Part shown: one piece after another, positions 38,063 through 46,768 of the stretch
How the letters are laid out: each line of letters starts with the position of its first letter
Position numbering within the stretch: position 1 is the first letter of the stretch
DNA from: Actinomycetes bacterium
GTDB lineage: Bacteria; Actinomycetota; Thermoleophilia; RBG-16-64-13
DNA: 64,000 nt
Assembly (NCBI GenBank): GCA_024637095.1
Contig: JAGXFV010000008.1
Span: 1-64,000, forward strand
Direction of reading: 5' to 3'
Made by a program: the position numbers and the translations under genes
Notes under the pieces: model-generated
Told to the model about the DNA's origin: nothing
Database searches by the model: none
The model's input: the letters and a program-made list of their open reading frames with translations, nothing else

Positions 38063-38470
38063 CTACTTGAGCACCAGCACGTCGCATGGGGCCTTGCCCA
38101 CGACGTGACCGGCGGTGCGCCCGTGACGGGTCATGACGATCAGATCGGCACCGGTGTCTTTGGCGGCGGACACGATCCCATCGTCGATATCGTTATCGTA
38201 CTTCACGATCGAATCGACTTTCACGCCCTGCATGGCACAGATCTCGCAGGCGCGAGCGAGCTCCACCTCCGCACGCTCCTGAGTGTGCTTCTCGAGCTTG
38301 TCGCTGTCGATCCACTCGGGCATGAAGACCCCGAAGTTGTTCAGATACCGCACCACATGTGCGATTACGATCTCGGCGCCGAAGACGGCGGCGTACTCGG
38401 CGGCCCTGACCAGTCCTTTGTCGGAATCCTTGTCCAAACCGGTGGGCACGAGAATCTTGAGTACTTCCAT
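38063..38470 (-). CDS. Universal stress protein UspA family
   Basis: KILVPTGLDKDSDKGLVRAAEYAAVFGAEIVIAHV...GADLIVMTRHGRTAGHVVGKAPCDVLVLK. Confidence 0.92.
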   Translation of the reverse strand: MEVLKILVPTGLDKDSDKGLVRAAEYAAVFGAEIVIAHVVRYLNNFGVFMPEWIDSDKLEKHTQERAEVELARACEICAMQGVKVDSIVKYDNDIDDGIVSAAKDTGADLIVMTRHGRTAGHVVGKAPCDVLVLK

Positions 38471-38714
38471 ACACCTACCTCCCTTTTGTCAGCCGTGGCA
38501 GTTCGGGGATCGACCCCCGATAAATAACATGCCACCGCACTTCCGACTCTGTCCTCGCCATTCGTCGCCGAGGATTGACTTCCTTCGTGGCAAGGCCGGA
38601 ACAGCGCGTACGGCTTATGCGTGAGGGACCTCCCCTGGGCGGGATTCCCCTCTTTGGACGGACGGCCTGTACGATGGACATCCCCCCTTTCTCCTCTTCT
38701 ATTTCCTCAAATAA

Positions 38715-38730
38715 TGGTATGACACTACCA
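38715..38730. promoter_or_regulatory. Candidate regulator half-site pair TGGTATGACACTACCA upstream of uspA-lctP
   Basis: TGGT/ACCA inverted arms; minus strand carries GTCATACC, shared with the site at 48377. Confidence 0.35.
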
Positions 38731-38833
38731 AGGAGTTTGCCCGAACACAAGCCAAACGCATGCCCAGGACAAGCACGCCATGAGCAATAAAACTAGGCGG
38801 AGTGGAAAAAGGAACAACGAGCGTCGGCAGTAA

Positions 38834-38844
38834 TGGTCAGACCT
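38834..38844. promoter_or_regulatory. Candidate FadR/GntR-type operator TGGTCAGACCT
   Basis: 7/8 defined positions of TGGT-N3-ACCA, intergenic between glcF and uspA. Confidence 0.4.
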
Positions 38845-38870
38845 TTCTCGATGGCTTTCTGGCAAAGAGA

Positions 38871-38902
38871 AAATGCCCCGAGAGTTGTTATCCTCGGGCA
38901 TT
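38871..38902 (-). terminator. Terminator-like hairpin after glcF
   Basis: Minus strand AATGCCCGAG-loop-CTCGGGGCATTTTCTC. Confidence 0.75.
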
Positions 38903-38983
38903 CCTAATACAGCTTGATTGCTGAATTTCAGCTCATCCTCTTGTTACAGGGAAAACGAGCTGAGATCCGTTTACCGAGCAGCC

Positions 38984-40285
38984 CTAGTTATCCGCCTGCC
39001 GATAGGATTCGTCCAGCAACTGCGACACATTCATGACCTTGGTGTTTTCCATGCCCTGGCGCTTGGCACCGAGAGACAGCTGCATGATGCAGGACGGGCA
39101 CTCGGTCACGACGATCTCGGCCTCGGTCTTGGCCACATTGCCCATCTTGCGTTCGAGCACCTTCATGGAGACGTCGTTATGCATGATGTTGTAGGAGCCA
39201 GCGGCACCACAGCACCAGTCCGATTCGGTCATCTCCCGGAACTCCACGCCGGGAACATTCTTGATCAATTCCCGCGGTTGAGTCACGATGCCCTGATAAC
39301 GGGTCGTCATGTGACAGGGATCGTGGTAGGTCACGCTTGCCTGGATTTCGCCCAAGGGTTTCTCGGCGTCGATCTCCACCAGCAGTTCGCTGAAGGACCG
39401 CACCTTGGCCAGCAGACGCTCGGCCCGCATCGAGTACTCGGGATCGGCCGCCAACAACTCGCCGTACTCTTTGAGATGGCCCGAGCAGCTCCCGCACTCG
39501 GAGACGATGTAATCGTACTGGTCGAGATCACCCAGGATATCGATGTTCTTCTTGGCCAGATTGCGCGCGCCATCGACGTCACCATAGCCGTAGACCGGCA
39601 GGCCGCAGCAGTTGTTGCCCAGGACCTCTACGTCGGCACCGTTGTGGCGCAGGACGTTAATGGTCGCCTCGCCGACCTCGGGAAGCATGTAGTTATAGCC
39701 GCAGGATACCCAGTAGCCCACCTTGTACTTGGTCTCGCCCTTGGCGGTGAGGTCGGTGTTCTTGGTACGGTCGCGCAGGAAGCTCGAGGGCACCTCGTCC
39801 CGCAGCTCCATAGCCGTTTCGAGCTTGGGGTTGATCATTCCCACGATGCCTATTTTCTTGGCCAGGTCGGCCATGCCCATCCGCTTGCTCAGCCAGGCCA
39901 GGCCAATGACGCGGGCCATCCGGTCGGGATAGGGCAGGAAGTTGCGGAAGATCCAACGCTGGATGGTCGAGCGCCCGAACCGCTGCGCGTAGGACTCGCG
40001 GAAGGCCACGACCAACTGGTCCGTCTTGACCGCGGGGAAGCAGTTGGCGGTGCAGGCACGGCACAGCAGGCAGTTCTCGAAGGCTTCTTTGAGATCGGCC
40101 TCCATCACCGTCTCGCCTTCGATCAGGTTGCGGAACAGAGCGTTCTTGCCCCGCGCTACGTAAGACTCCTTGCCGGTGGCCCGGTAGACCGGGCAGGTGG
40201 GCTGACAAAAGCCACACTTGCCGCACTTGGCCACCTCATCATAGAGAGGCAGGAACTCCTCTATCTTGGTTACATCCGTACTCAT
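38984..40285 (-). CDS. glcF: Glycolate dehydrogenase Fe-S subunit (two CCG domains)
   Basis: CGKCGFCQPTCPVY and CLLCRACTANC 4Fe-4S motifs; CCGLPVYGYGD, YHDPCHMTTRYQG, DWCCGAAGSY. Confidence 0.92.
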   Translation of the reverse strand: MSTDVTKIEEFLPLYDEVAKCGKCGFCQPTCPVYRATGKESYVARGKNALFRNLIEGETVMEADLKEAFENCLLCRACTANCFPAVKTDQLVVAFRESYAQRFGRSTIQRWIFRNFLPYPDRMARVIGLAWLSKRMGMADLAKKIGIVGMINPKLETAMELRDEVPSSFLRDRTKNTDLTAKGETKYKVGYWVSCGYNYMLPEVGEATINVLRHNGADVEVLGNNCCGLPVYGYGDVDGARNLAKKNIDILGDLDQYDYIVSECGSCSGHLKEYGELLAADPEYSMRAERLLAKVRSFSELLVEIDAEKPLGEIQASVTYHDPCHMTTRYQGIVTQPRELIKNVPGVEFREMTESDWCCGAAGSYNIMHNDVSMKVLERKMGNVAKTEAEIVVTECPSCIMQLSLGAKRQGMENTKVMNVSQLLDESYRQADN

Positions 40286-40327
40286 GCATCGCCCCTTCTC
40301 ATCGCGGAAAGCACACTCGACCCGGGC

Positions 40328-41764
40328 CTAGATCCGGCCCACATAGCGGCCGACATTGAGAACGCCGTTGGGATCGTACTTGGCCTTGATGGCCTTGATC
40401 AGCGGTACGTGGGTCCCCTGCGGCTCGCCCCAGACGTCGAAGCTGCCGTTGAACAACGGGCCAGACTTGAGTACCAGGCTGCCTTCACGCTTCTGCGCCA
40501 GGGTGCGCAGGTCTTCGAGGACGGCGAGGACCTTTTCGTTGTCGCCCTGCAGATAGAGGTTGAGCAGGCCGTTGCCCGCGCTGACCTTGTAGGCGATCTG
40601 GACGCTGTTGGCGGCGGCGGATTTCTCCGCGGCCGCGGCCATCTCCCAAACCCGCGCCAGCGGAACGGCGATCTTGGCCGAAACCGCGAAGCCGGCTTCT
40701 TTGGCAGTCCGCTCGAGATTATAGATCTCGTCCCACAGGGAGTCGACGGTGGCCTGGTCGGTCACCGTCTCGCAGTTGCAGGCCGCGCCGTGGTCGTGAA
40801 TCTGGCAGGTGACCTCACGCTCGGAGGCCTCCTTGCCTTCCGCCACATAGTCCCCGCCGAGCACCAACGCGGTGCGGTTGGGGGCCAGATTGGCGCACAT
40901 GCTGGTAAGGTCCTGCTCCTGCCGCACGACCGCATCCGGATGGCCTTCCAGGCCAACCACCAGCAGATATTCACCCACAGCGAAGTCGGAGGCTACACCC
41001 TTCAGCAACTTGCGCGCAGCCGGCGAGAGCAACTCAAGGCTGGAGGGAACCAACACCGAATCCAACACTTCGCCGGCGAGCTTGGTCGCTTCACTCAGCT
41101 TGGGGAAGGCGTGTACCAGGACGTCCTCGCGCTGGGGCTCGGGCAGCAGGCGGAAAGTAGCTTCGACGATCACGCCCAGGATGCCCATGGAGCCGATCAT
41201 CATCTTGGTCACGTCATAGCCGGACACGTTTTTGATGGTGCGCCCGCCGAACTTGACCAGGTCGCCATTGGGAAGCATCACCTTGACGCCCAGCACCACG
41301 TCACGCAGATTACCGTGCTGGAAGCGCTTGGGGCCGTTGTCGCTGGTGGCGACCACACCCCCAATAGTGGCCTCGCCGGGGAAGGACGGATCCACCGGGA
41401 AGAAGAGCTCGTCCTTGCCGACGAGCTCCACCAGATCTTTGACCCGAACCCCCGCCTGCGCGGCAATGGTCAGATTCTCCGCGTCATACTCGACGATCTG
41501 GTCGAGGCCGCTCAGGTCGAGCAGCAGATCGAACTTCTCCGGGGGATTGCCCATCTCGAGCTTGGTGCCCGACCCGGTGGGGATGACCCCCAATCCGTTC
41601 TCGTTGGCGAAGGCGAGGACCTTGCCCACTTCGTCGACGCTTTTGGGACGCACCCGCAGGGAGGGGGACTGGTCCGCCACCGTCACCTGCGGCTTCTCTT
41701 CCACGGCGTCCTTGCCGACGATGCCGGTCAGGGCGGCCGTGTAACTCTCGGTCTTAGGAGACAT
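40328..41764 (-). CDS. glcE: Glycolate dehydrogenase FAD-binding subunit
   Basis: VIPTGSGTKLEMGNPPEKFDLLLDLSGLDQIVEYDAENLTIAAQAGV, GGVVATSDNGPKRFQHGNLRD, KFGGRTIKNVSGYDVTKMMIGSMG. Confidence 0.92.
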   Translation of the reverse strand: MSPKTESYTAALTGIVGKDAVEEKPQVTVADQSPSLRVRPKSVDEVGKVLAFANENGLGVIPTGSGTKLEMGNPPEKFDLLLDLSGLDQIVEYDAENLTIAAQAGVRVKDLVELVGKDELFFPVDPSFPGEATIGGVVATSDNGPKRFQHGNLRDVVLGVKVMLPNGDLVKFGGRTIKNVSGYDVTKMMIGSMGILGVIVEATFRLLPEPQREDVLVHAFPKLSEATKLAGEVLDSVLVPSSLELLSPAARKLLKGVASDFAVGEYLLVVGLEGHPDAVVRQEQDLTSMCANLAPNRTALVLGGDYVAEGKEASEREVTCQIHDHGAACNCETVTDQATVDSLWDEIYNLERTAKEAGFAVSAKIAVPLARVWEMAAAAEKSAAANSVQIAYKVSAGNGLLNLYLQGDNEKVLAVLEDLRTLAQKREGSLVLKSGPLFNGSFDVWGEPQGTHVPLIKAIKAKYDPNGVLNVGRYVGRI

Positions 41765-43163
41765 GCGCTTCCTCCCGCTTGATCAGGCGCTGGGGCAGGA
41801 TCTTGCCGGGGTTGGCCAGGTCCTGGGGATCCCAGGCGTCCTTGACCCACTCCTGGGCCAGGAGATCCTTCTCGTTGTAGACCATGTACATGGCTTCGGC
41901 CTTCTCGATGCCGACGCCGTGCTCGCCGGACACAGTCCCGCCCATGTCGGCGCAGACCTGGAGCATCTCCATGCCGGCTTTCAGCACCTTCTCCTTGTCC
42001 TCGGGATTCCGGCTATCGAACAAAATCAGAGGATGCAGATTGCCGTCTCCAGCGTGGAACACGTTGGCCACCCGCAGGCCGTACTTGTCGCCGATCTCGC
42101 GGCACATGCGCAGCGTCTCGGGAAGCTTGGTGCGGGGCACGGTGCCGTCGGCAACCAGGTAGTTCGGGCTGAGACGGGCGATGGCTCCAAAAGCGCCCTT
42201 GCGGCCTTTCCACAGAGCCGCCCGCTCGGCCTCGCAGGTCGCCACCTTGATCTCGCGGACGTTGTTCTCCTTGCAGATCTCGACGATCTTGTCGGCCATC
42301 TCTTCCATGCCGTCCTTGAGACCGTCGAGTTCGATGAGCAGGACGGCGGCGGCGTCCAGCGGGAAGCCGGCGGCCATCGACTGCTCGATCGCCTGGATCA
42401 CCAGGTTGTCCATCATCTCCAGGGTCGCCGGCACCATCTTGTGCGAGACGATGGCCGACACGGAGTTAGAGGCGTCGTCGATGCTGTCATAGACGGCGAG
42501 CATCGTTTTGACCGCTTCGGGCTTGTGCAGGATGCGAAGCACGAGCTTGGTGGCGATGCCGAGCGTGCCCTCGCTGCCGACAAATACGCCGGTCAGGTCA
42601 AGGCCGGGCGCATCCAGGGCCTTGCCGCCCAGCCAGGTGATCTCCCCGTCCGGGAGCACCACTTCCATGCCCAGCACGTGGTTGGAGGTCACGCCGTACT
42701 TGAAGCAGTGGGGACCGCCGGCATTCTCGCCAACGTTGCCGCCGATCGAGCATGCCTTGCCGCTCGCGGGGTCGGGAGCGTAGTAGTACCCAAGATTGTC
42801 GATGGCGCCGGTGACTTCGAGGTTGTAGATGGCGGGTTCGACGATCATGCGCTGATTCTCGATGTCGATGTCGAGTACCCGATCCATCCGCGCGAGCTCG
42901 ATGACGATTCCCTGCCTCATGGCCAGCACGCCGCCGCTCAGGTTGGTGGCGCGCCCGCGGGCCACAAACGGAACCTGTGCTCGGTTGGCGGCCTTGACGA
43001 CGTCCGAGACTTCCTGGGTGGAGCTCACGAAGACCACCACGTCAGGAAGGGACTTCTCCAGGTACGCGTCGTACTCGTAGGTCTGGAGATCAGCCTTGTT
43101 GTGGAGGACGTTGTCCTCCCCCACGATCCCTTTCAACTCTTGGATCACGGATTGATCGATCAT
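41754..43163 (-). CDS. glcD: Glycolate dehydrogenase FAD-linked catalytic subunit
   Basis: FVARGRATNLSGG, VGENAGGPHCFKYGVTSNHVLGMEVVLPDGE, DGNLHPLILFD, SGEHGVGIEKAEAM. Confidence 0.95.
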   Translation of the reverse strand: MIDQSVIQELKGIVGEDNVLHNKADLQTYEYDAYLEKSLPDVVVFVSSTQEVSDVVKAANRAQVPFVARGRATNLSGGVLAMRQGIVIELARMDRVLDIDIENQRMIVEPAIYNLEVTGAIDNLGYYYAPDPASGKACSIGGNVGENAGGPHCFKYGVTSNHVLGMEVVLPDGEITWLGGKALDAPGLDLTGVFVGSEGTLGIATKLVLRILHKPEAVKTMLAVYDSIDDASNSVSAIVSHKMVPATLEMMDNLVIQAIEQSMAAGFPLDAAAVLLIELDGLKDGMEEMADKIVEICKENNVREIKVATCEAERAALWKGRKGAFGAIARLSPNYLVADGTVPRTKLPETLRMCREIGDKYGLRVANVFHAGDGNLHPLILFDSRNPEDKEKVLKAGMEMLQVCADMGGTVSGEHGVGIEKAEAMYMVYNEKDLLAQEWVKDAWDPQDLANPGKILPQRLIKREEAHVS

Positions 43164-43196
43164 CGAAGCTCCCCTCAGCTTTCCCCGCCGCCTCAG

Positions 43197-44423
43197 CTAT
43201 TTCTGACTGCCGACAAGGTCAATGGTGTGCTGCCGGACCCACTCGGGATCCTTCTCGTCGCGGGCGATGCCACTGTCGATGGCTGCCTTGGCGACGGCGG
43301 CCGCGACGGAGGGGGCCACCCGCGCGTCGAAGGCCTCGGGTATGACGAACTCGCGACTCAGGCGGTCACCGACCAGTTCGGCCAGCGCATGGGCGGACGC
43401 CAGCTTCATGGCCTCGTTGATGTCGGTCGCCTTGACATCCAGAGCGCCACGGAGGATCCCCGGGAAGCCGAGAACGTTGTTCACCTGGTTCTCGAAGTCG
43501 CTACGGCCCGTGCCGGCCACGGCGGCCCCCGCCTTCTTGGCCTCCGCGGGCAGGATCTCGGGATCCGGATTGGCCATGGCGAAGATGATCGGGTCTTTCT
43601 GCATGCTCTCAATCATCTGCGGAGTCACCGCGTCCTTGACGGACACCCCTAGGAAGAGGTTGGCGCCTTCCATGGCGTCGGCGAGGGAGCCGCAGCGGTC
43701 GTCCTTATTGGTCCGCTCGAGCATCTCCCGCTTCTCTTCGTTGAGATCGTCCCGTTCTCTGCACACTATACCTTTGGAATCGCAGAGAATCAGGTCTCTT
43801 ACTCCGGCATCCAGCATCAGCTTCGCGCAGGCGATGCCCGCGGCGCCGGCCCCGTTCACCACCACGTGCAGATCCTCCAAGCCCCGGTCGGTGATCTTGC
43901 AGGCGTTGATCACGCCGGAGAGCACCACGACGGCGGTGCCGTGCTGGTCGTCATGGAAGATGGGGATGTCCATCGTCTCTTTGAGCTTGCGCTCGATGTA
44001 GAAACACTGCGGAGCCTTGATGTCTTCCAGGTTGACCCCGCCGAAGGTGGGAGCCATGGCCTGAACGATACGGACGATCTCATCGGGGTCCTGAGTGTCG
44101 AGGCAGATCGGAAAGGCGTCCACGCCCCCGAAGGCCTTGAACAGCACGGATTTGCCCTCCATCACCGGAAGAGCGGCGCGGCCGCCGATGTTGCCCAGGC
44201 CAAGGACGGCGGAGCCGTCGGAGACCACGGCCACCATGTTCCAGCGGCGGGTGTAGACGTCTACGAGCTCGGGATTCTTGGCGATTTCCCGGCAGGGCTC
44301 GGCCACGCCTGGTGTGTAGGCCAGGGAAAGGTCGTCGGCGTCGTTGACCGGAACGCGGCTTTTGACCTCGATCTTCCCGGCCCACTCCTCGTGCAGCTTG
44401 AGCGCTTTTTCCTGGGTGTTCAT
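43197..44423 (-). CDS. NAD(P)-dependent malic enzyme
   Basis: LSLAYTPGVAEPCREIA, DGSAVLGLGNIGGRAALPVMEGK, FHDDQHGTAVVVLSGVINA. Confidence 0.96.
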   Translation of the reverse strand: MNTQEKALKLHEEWAGKIEVKSRVPVNDADDLSLAYTPGVAEPCREIAKNPELVDVYTRRWNMVAVVSDGSAVLGLGNIGGRAALPVMEGKSVLFKAFGGVDAFPICLDTQDPDEIVRIVQAMAPTFGGVNLEDIKAPQCFYIERKLKETMDIPIFHDDQHGTAVVVLSGVINACKITDRGLEDLHVVVNGAGAAGIACAKLMLDAGVRDLILCDSKGIVCRERDDLNEEKREMLERTNKDDRCGSLADAMEGANLFLGVSVKDAVTPQMIESMQKDPIIFAMANPDPEILPAEAKKAGAAVAGTGRSDFENQVNNVLGFPGILRGALDVKATDINEAMKLASAHALAELVGDRLSREFVIPEAFDARVAPSVAAAVAKAAIDSGIARDEKDPEWVRQHTIDLVGSQK

Positions 44424-44502
44424 TTAACTCCTGTCCCTCCGGTAGGGCTTGCGGGATGGGTCGCCGGGGTTTGCAGGAGCGGGCCCGGCAAAAACTGATG
44501 AA

Positions 44503-44540
44503 CGGGACCGGCCGCCCGGGGGAAGCAGCGGCCGGTCCCG
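44503..44540 (-). promoter_or_regulatory. Intercistronic hairpin between the lyase and malic enzyme genes
   Basis: 13-bp perfect arms CGGGACCGGCCGC / GCGGCCGGTCCCG, 12-nt loop, followed on minus strand by TTCATCAGTTTTTG. Confidence 0.7.
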
Positions 44541-44562
44541 AAGGGCGAATCAAGCTGAGGTG

Positions 44563-45450
44563 CTACGCGCGTTCCTGCTCCTTCGCCTGGATTTCCCTGT
44601 GGCTGGAGAGGATGTCCTTGGCGTTCAGGTAGACGGGGGTATCCACCATCTTGTTCTTGTAGCTGATGGCGGCTTTGCCTTCCTTCATCGCTTCCTCGAA
44701 GGCCTCGACCACGCCTTCGGCCCACTCGACGTCGGCAGGATCGGGAGCGTACATCTCGTTGCAGATCTCGACCTGGCTGGGGTGGATGATCATCCGGCCC
44801 TCGTAGCCCATCTGGCGGCCGTCCTGCACGTTCTTCTTGAACGCTTCCATGTCCTTGTAATCGACGAAGGGAGCGTCGATGGCCACCACACCGGCAGCCC
44901 GAGCGGCCACGCCCATGTGCGACCGGCCGTACAACTGCTCAACGGCTTCGGAAGTCAACTTGACCCGCATGTCCTTGGTGTAGTCGACAGCGCCGAAGAT
45001 GGCCGAGACTACCCGGTCCGAAGCGCTGCAGGACTCATAAGCGTGGATGATGCCCATGGCCGTCTCGAGCAGCAGGCTTATCTTGATGCTGCCCACCTCG
45101 AGGCCGCGGGCGCGCTCCAGGCCTTCAAGCCGATAGGCCAGGCGCCGCACGTGATCGGGATGGCCGGTCTTGGCCAGGGTCACTCCGTCCAGGCCCTCCC
45201 AGACGACGGCGTCCAGGTCGGCGTCGGTCATCTCGGTTTCCCAGTTGTTCAGGCGAACGTAGACCTCGGAGCCGTTCTTACCGACTTCCTTGAGGTTCTT
45301 CTTGGCCACCTCGCGGGCGTGCTCTTTCTCCGCGGGGGGAACCGAGTCCTCGATGTCGATGGTGATGATGTCGGCGGGGTTGCGCGGCGCTTTGCCCACC
45401 ATGTCCTCGTTGTTCCCGGGCACGTAAAGTACGGACCTCATTACTGCCAT
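44563..45450 (-). CDS. CitE/HpcH-family lyase, probable L-malyl-CoA lyase
   Basis: RSVLYVPGNNEDMVGKAPRNPADIITIDIEDSVPPAEKEHAR, LLLETAMGIIHAYE, GRMIIHPSQVEICNE. Confidence 0.88.
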   Translation of the reverse strand: MAVMRSVLYVPGNNEDMVGKAPRNPADIITIDIEDSVPPAEKEHAREVAKKNLKEVGKNGSEVYVRLNNWETEMTDADLDAVVWEGLDGVTLAKTGHPDHVRRLAYRLEGLERARGLEVGSIKISLLLETAMGIIHAYESCSASDRVVSAIFGAVDYTKDMRVKLTSEAVEQLYGRSHMGVAARAAGVVAIDAPFVDYKDMEAFKKNVQDGRQMGYEGRMIIHPSQVEICNEMYAPDPADVEWAEGVVEAFEEAMKEGKAAISYKNKMVDTPVYLNAKDILSSHREIQAKEQERA

Positions 45451-45492
45451 GCTGCTCCTCCTTGTCCCTCTGTGGGGGCCTTACGGACAAAC

Positions 45493-45522
45493 CGAAACGC
45501 CCCGGATTGCCGGGGCGTTTCG
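45493..45522 (-). promoter_or_regulatory. Intercistronic hairpin between the CoA-ligase alpha and lyase genes
   Basis: CGAAACGCCCCGG-ATTG-CCGGGGCGTTTCG, 13-bp perfect arms. Confidence 0.72.
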
Positions 45523-45535
45523 GGTACTTCTGCTG

Positions 45536-46441
45536 TTACTTGCCGTTGAGCACTTCGTCGAGCACTCGCGGAATGTCATTGGGCGTCTCGGCCACGTAGC
45601 CGTTGGGCCCCGATTCGCGGATGGCCTTCATCTTGCTCTGGGCGGAACCGCGGCCCCGCTCGACGATGCTCGATGCGTGACTGAAGCGCTGGCCTTCGGG
45701 AGCCCAGGCGCCGGCCACGTAGATCACGAAGGGCTTGGTGAACTTGCCCGCCGCGATCACCTCGGCGCACTCCTCTTCCTGCGAGCCGCCGATCTCGGAG
45801 AAGACGGCGACCGCCTTGGTCTCCTCGTCTTCTTCGAAGAGGGGCAGCAGGTCGGCCATGGAGGTGCCGATCACCGGCTCGGTCCCGGTATGGACCACGG
45901 TGCTAACCCCGTAGCCGCCTTCGTTGAGCACCCAGGGGATGGTTCCCGACTGGCCGCCGGAGCGCGAGAAAACGCCGACAGACCCCTTCCGGAAGAAGCT
46001 GTTGGCCCATTCCACGTTGCCGCCCAGCCAACCGACGACCGCTTGACCCGGGTTGATGATGCCTATGGAACCGGGGCCGATGATGCGGGTGCCCTTCTCC
46101 TTGGCGTACTCAATCATGTGCATGATGTCGTGAACCGGCACGCTCTCCACACACGGGAGCACGTTCTTGACTCCAGCGTCGATTGCCTCTTTTACCGCCG
46201 GAAGCAAAGCCCGGCCGGGAATGAACAGCACGCTGAAGTCGATCTCGCCCTGCTCGGCCACCAGTGCCTTCAGGGTGTTGTAGACGGGAATCCCGTCCAC
46301 ATCTTGCCCGGCCTTCCCGGGGCTGGTGCCGCCCACCAGATTGGTGCCGTATTCCTTCATGTAGCGGGCGCGGAGGGAGCCCTCACGGCCGGTGATCCCC
46401 TGGACCGCAACCTTGGTGCTCTTGTCTATGAGAATGCCCAT
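45536..46441 (-). CDS. Succinyl/malate-CoA ligase alpha subunit
   Basis: MGILIDKSTKVAVQGITGREGSLRARYMKEYGTNLVGGTSPGKAG; SRSGGQSGTI; phospho-His region GQRFSHASSIV. Confidence 0.9.
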   Translation of the reverse strand: MGILIDKSTKVAVQGITGREGSLRARYMKEYGTNLVGGTSPGKAGQDVDGIPVYNTLKALVAEQGEIDFSVLFIPGRALLPAVKEAIDAGVKNVLPCVESVPVHDIMHMIEYAKEKGTRIIGPGSIGIINPGQAVVGWLGGNVEWANSFFRKGSVGVFSRSGGQSGTIPWVLNEGGYGVSTVVHTGTEPVIGTSMADLLPLFEEDEETKAVAVFSEIGGSQEEECAEVIAAGKFTKPFVIYVAGAWAPEGQRFSHASSIVERGRGSAQSKMKAIRESGPNGYVAETPNDIPRVLDEVLNGK

Positions 46442-46458
46442 GCCTGAACCAAGCCTCC

Positions 46459-46752
46459 CTATTCCAGTCCGCGATTTTCGAGGTACTCGGGCAGCCCCAC
46501 GATCGGGACGTCGATAGAGAGCGCGTTCAGGCCCCGCATCCAGCACTCGTATTCGCAGGCCAAACACTCAGTTCCGCGGCGTTTGACCTCGTCCTCGGTC
46601 AGATGCTCGACGCTGGGCAGTCCTTCGTCATCGAGCTTGAGAATCCCGCGGTCGAACTGGGCGCAACCCTCAACGCATGCCTTGGTCTGGCACTCCTTGC
46701 ACTTCTCATGGTCGATCTTCAGATGAATGGTTCTCTCGGAGAACTCGTACAC
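46459..46752 (-). CDS. Small FixX/ferredoxin-like Fe-S protein
   Basis: IHLKIDHEKCKECQTKACVEGC (CX2CX4CX3C) and ECLACEYEC (CX2CX3C). Confidence 0.75.
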   Translation of the reverse strand: MYEFSERTIHLKIDHEKCKECQTKACVEGCAQFDRGILKLDDEGLPSVEHLTEDEVKRRGTECLACEYECWMRGLNALSIDVPIVGLPEYLENRGLE

Positions 46753-46768
46753 GGTTATCTATCCTCCC

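Noticed and set aside
38475-38750. 91-aa minus-strand ORF upstream of uspA
   Set aside because: Lies across the putative promoter/operator region, basic low-complexity sequence, no homology recognised.
38918-41782. 954-aa plus-strand ORF opposite glcF/glcE
   Set aside because: Antisense shadow ORF. The minus strand encodes clear GlcF and GlcE; long antisense frames are expected with strong GC3 bias.
41763-43652. 629-aa plus-strand ORF opposite glcD
   Set aside because: Antisense shadow of a well-supported GlcD; composition is His/Gly/Val-rich with no recognisable motifs.
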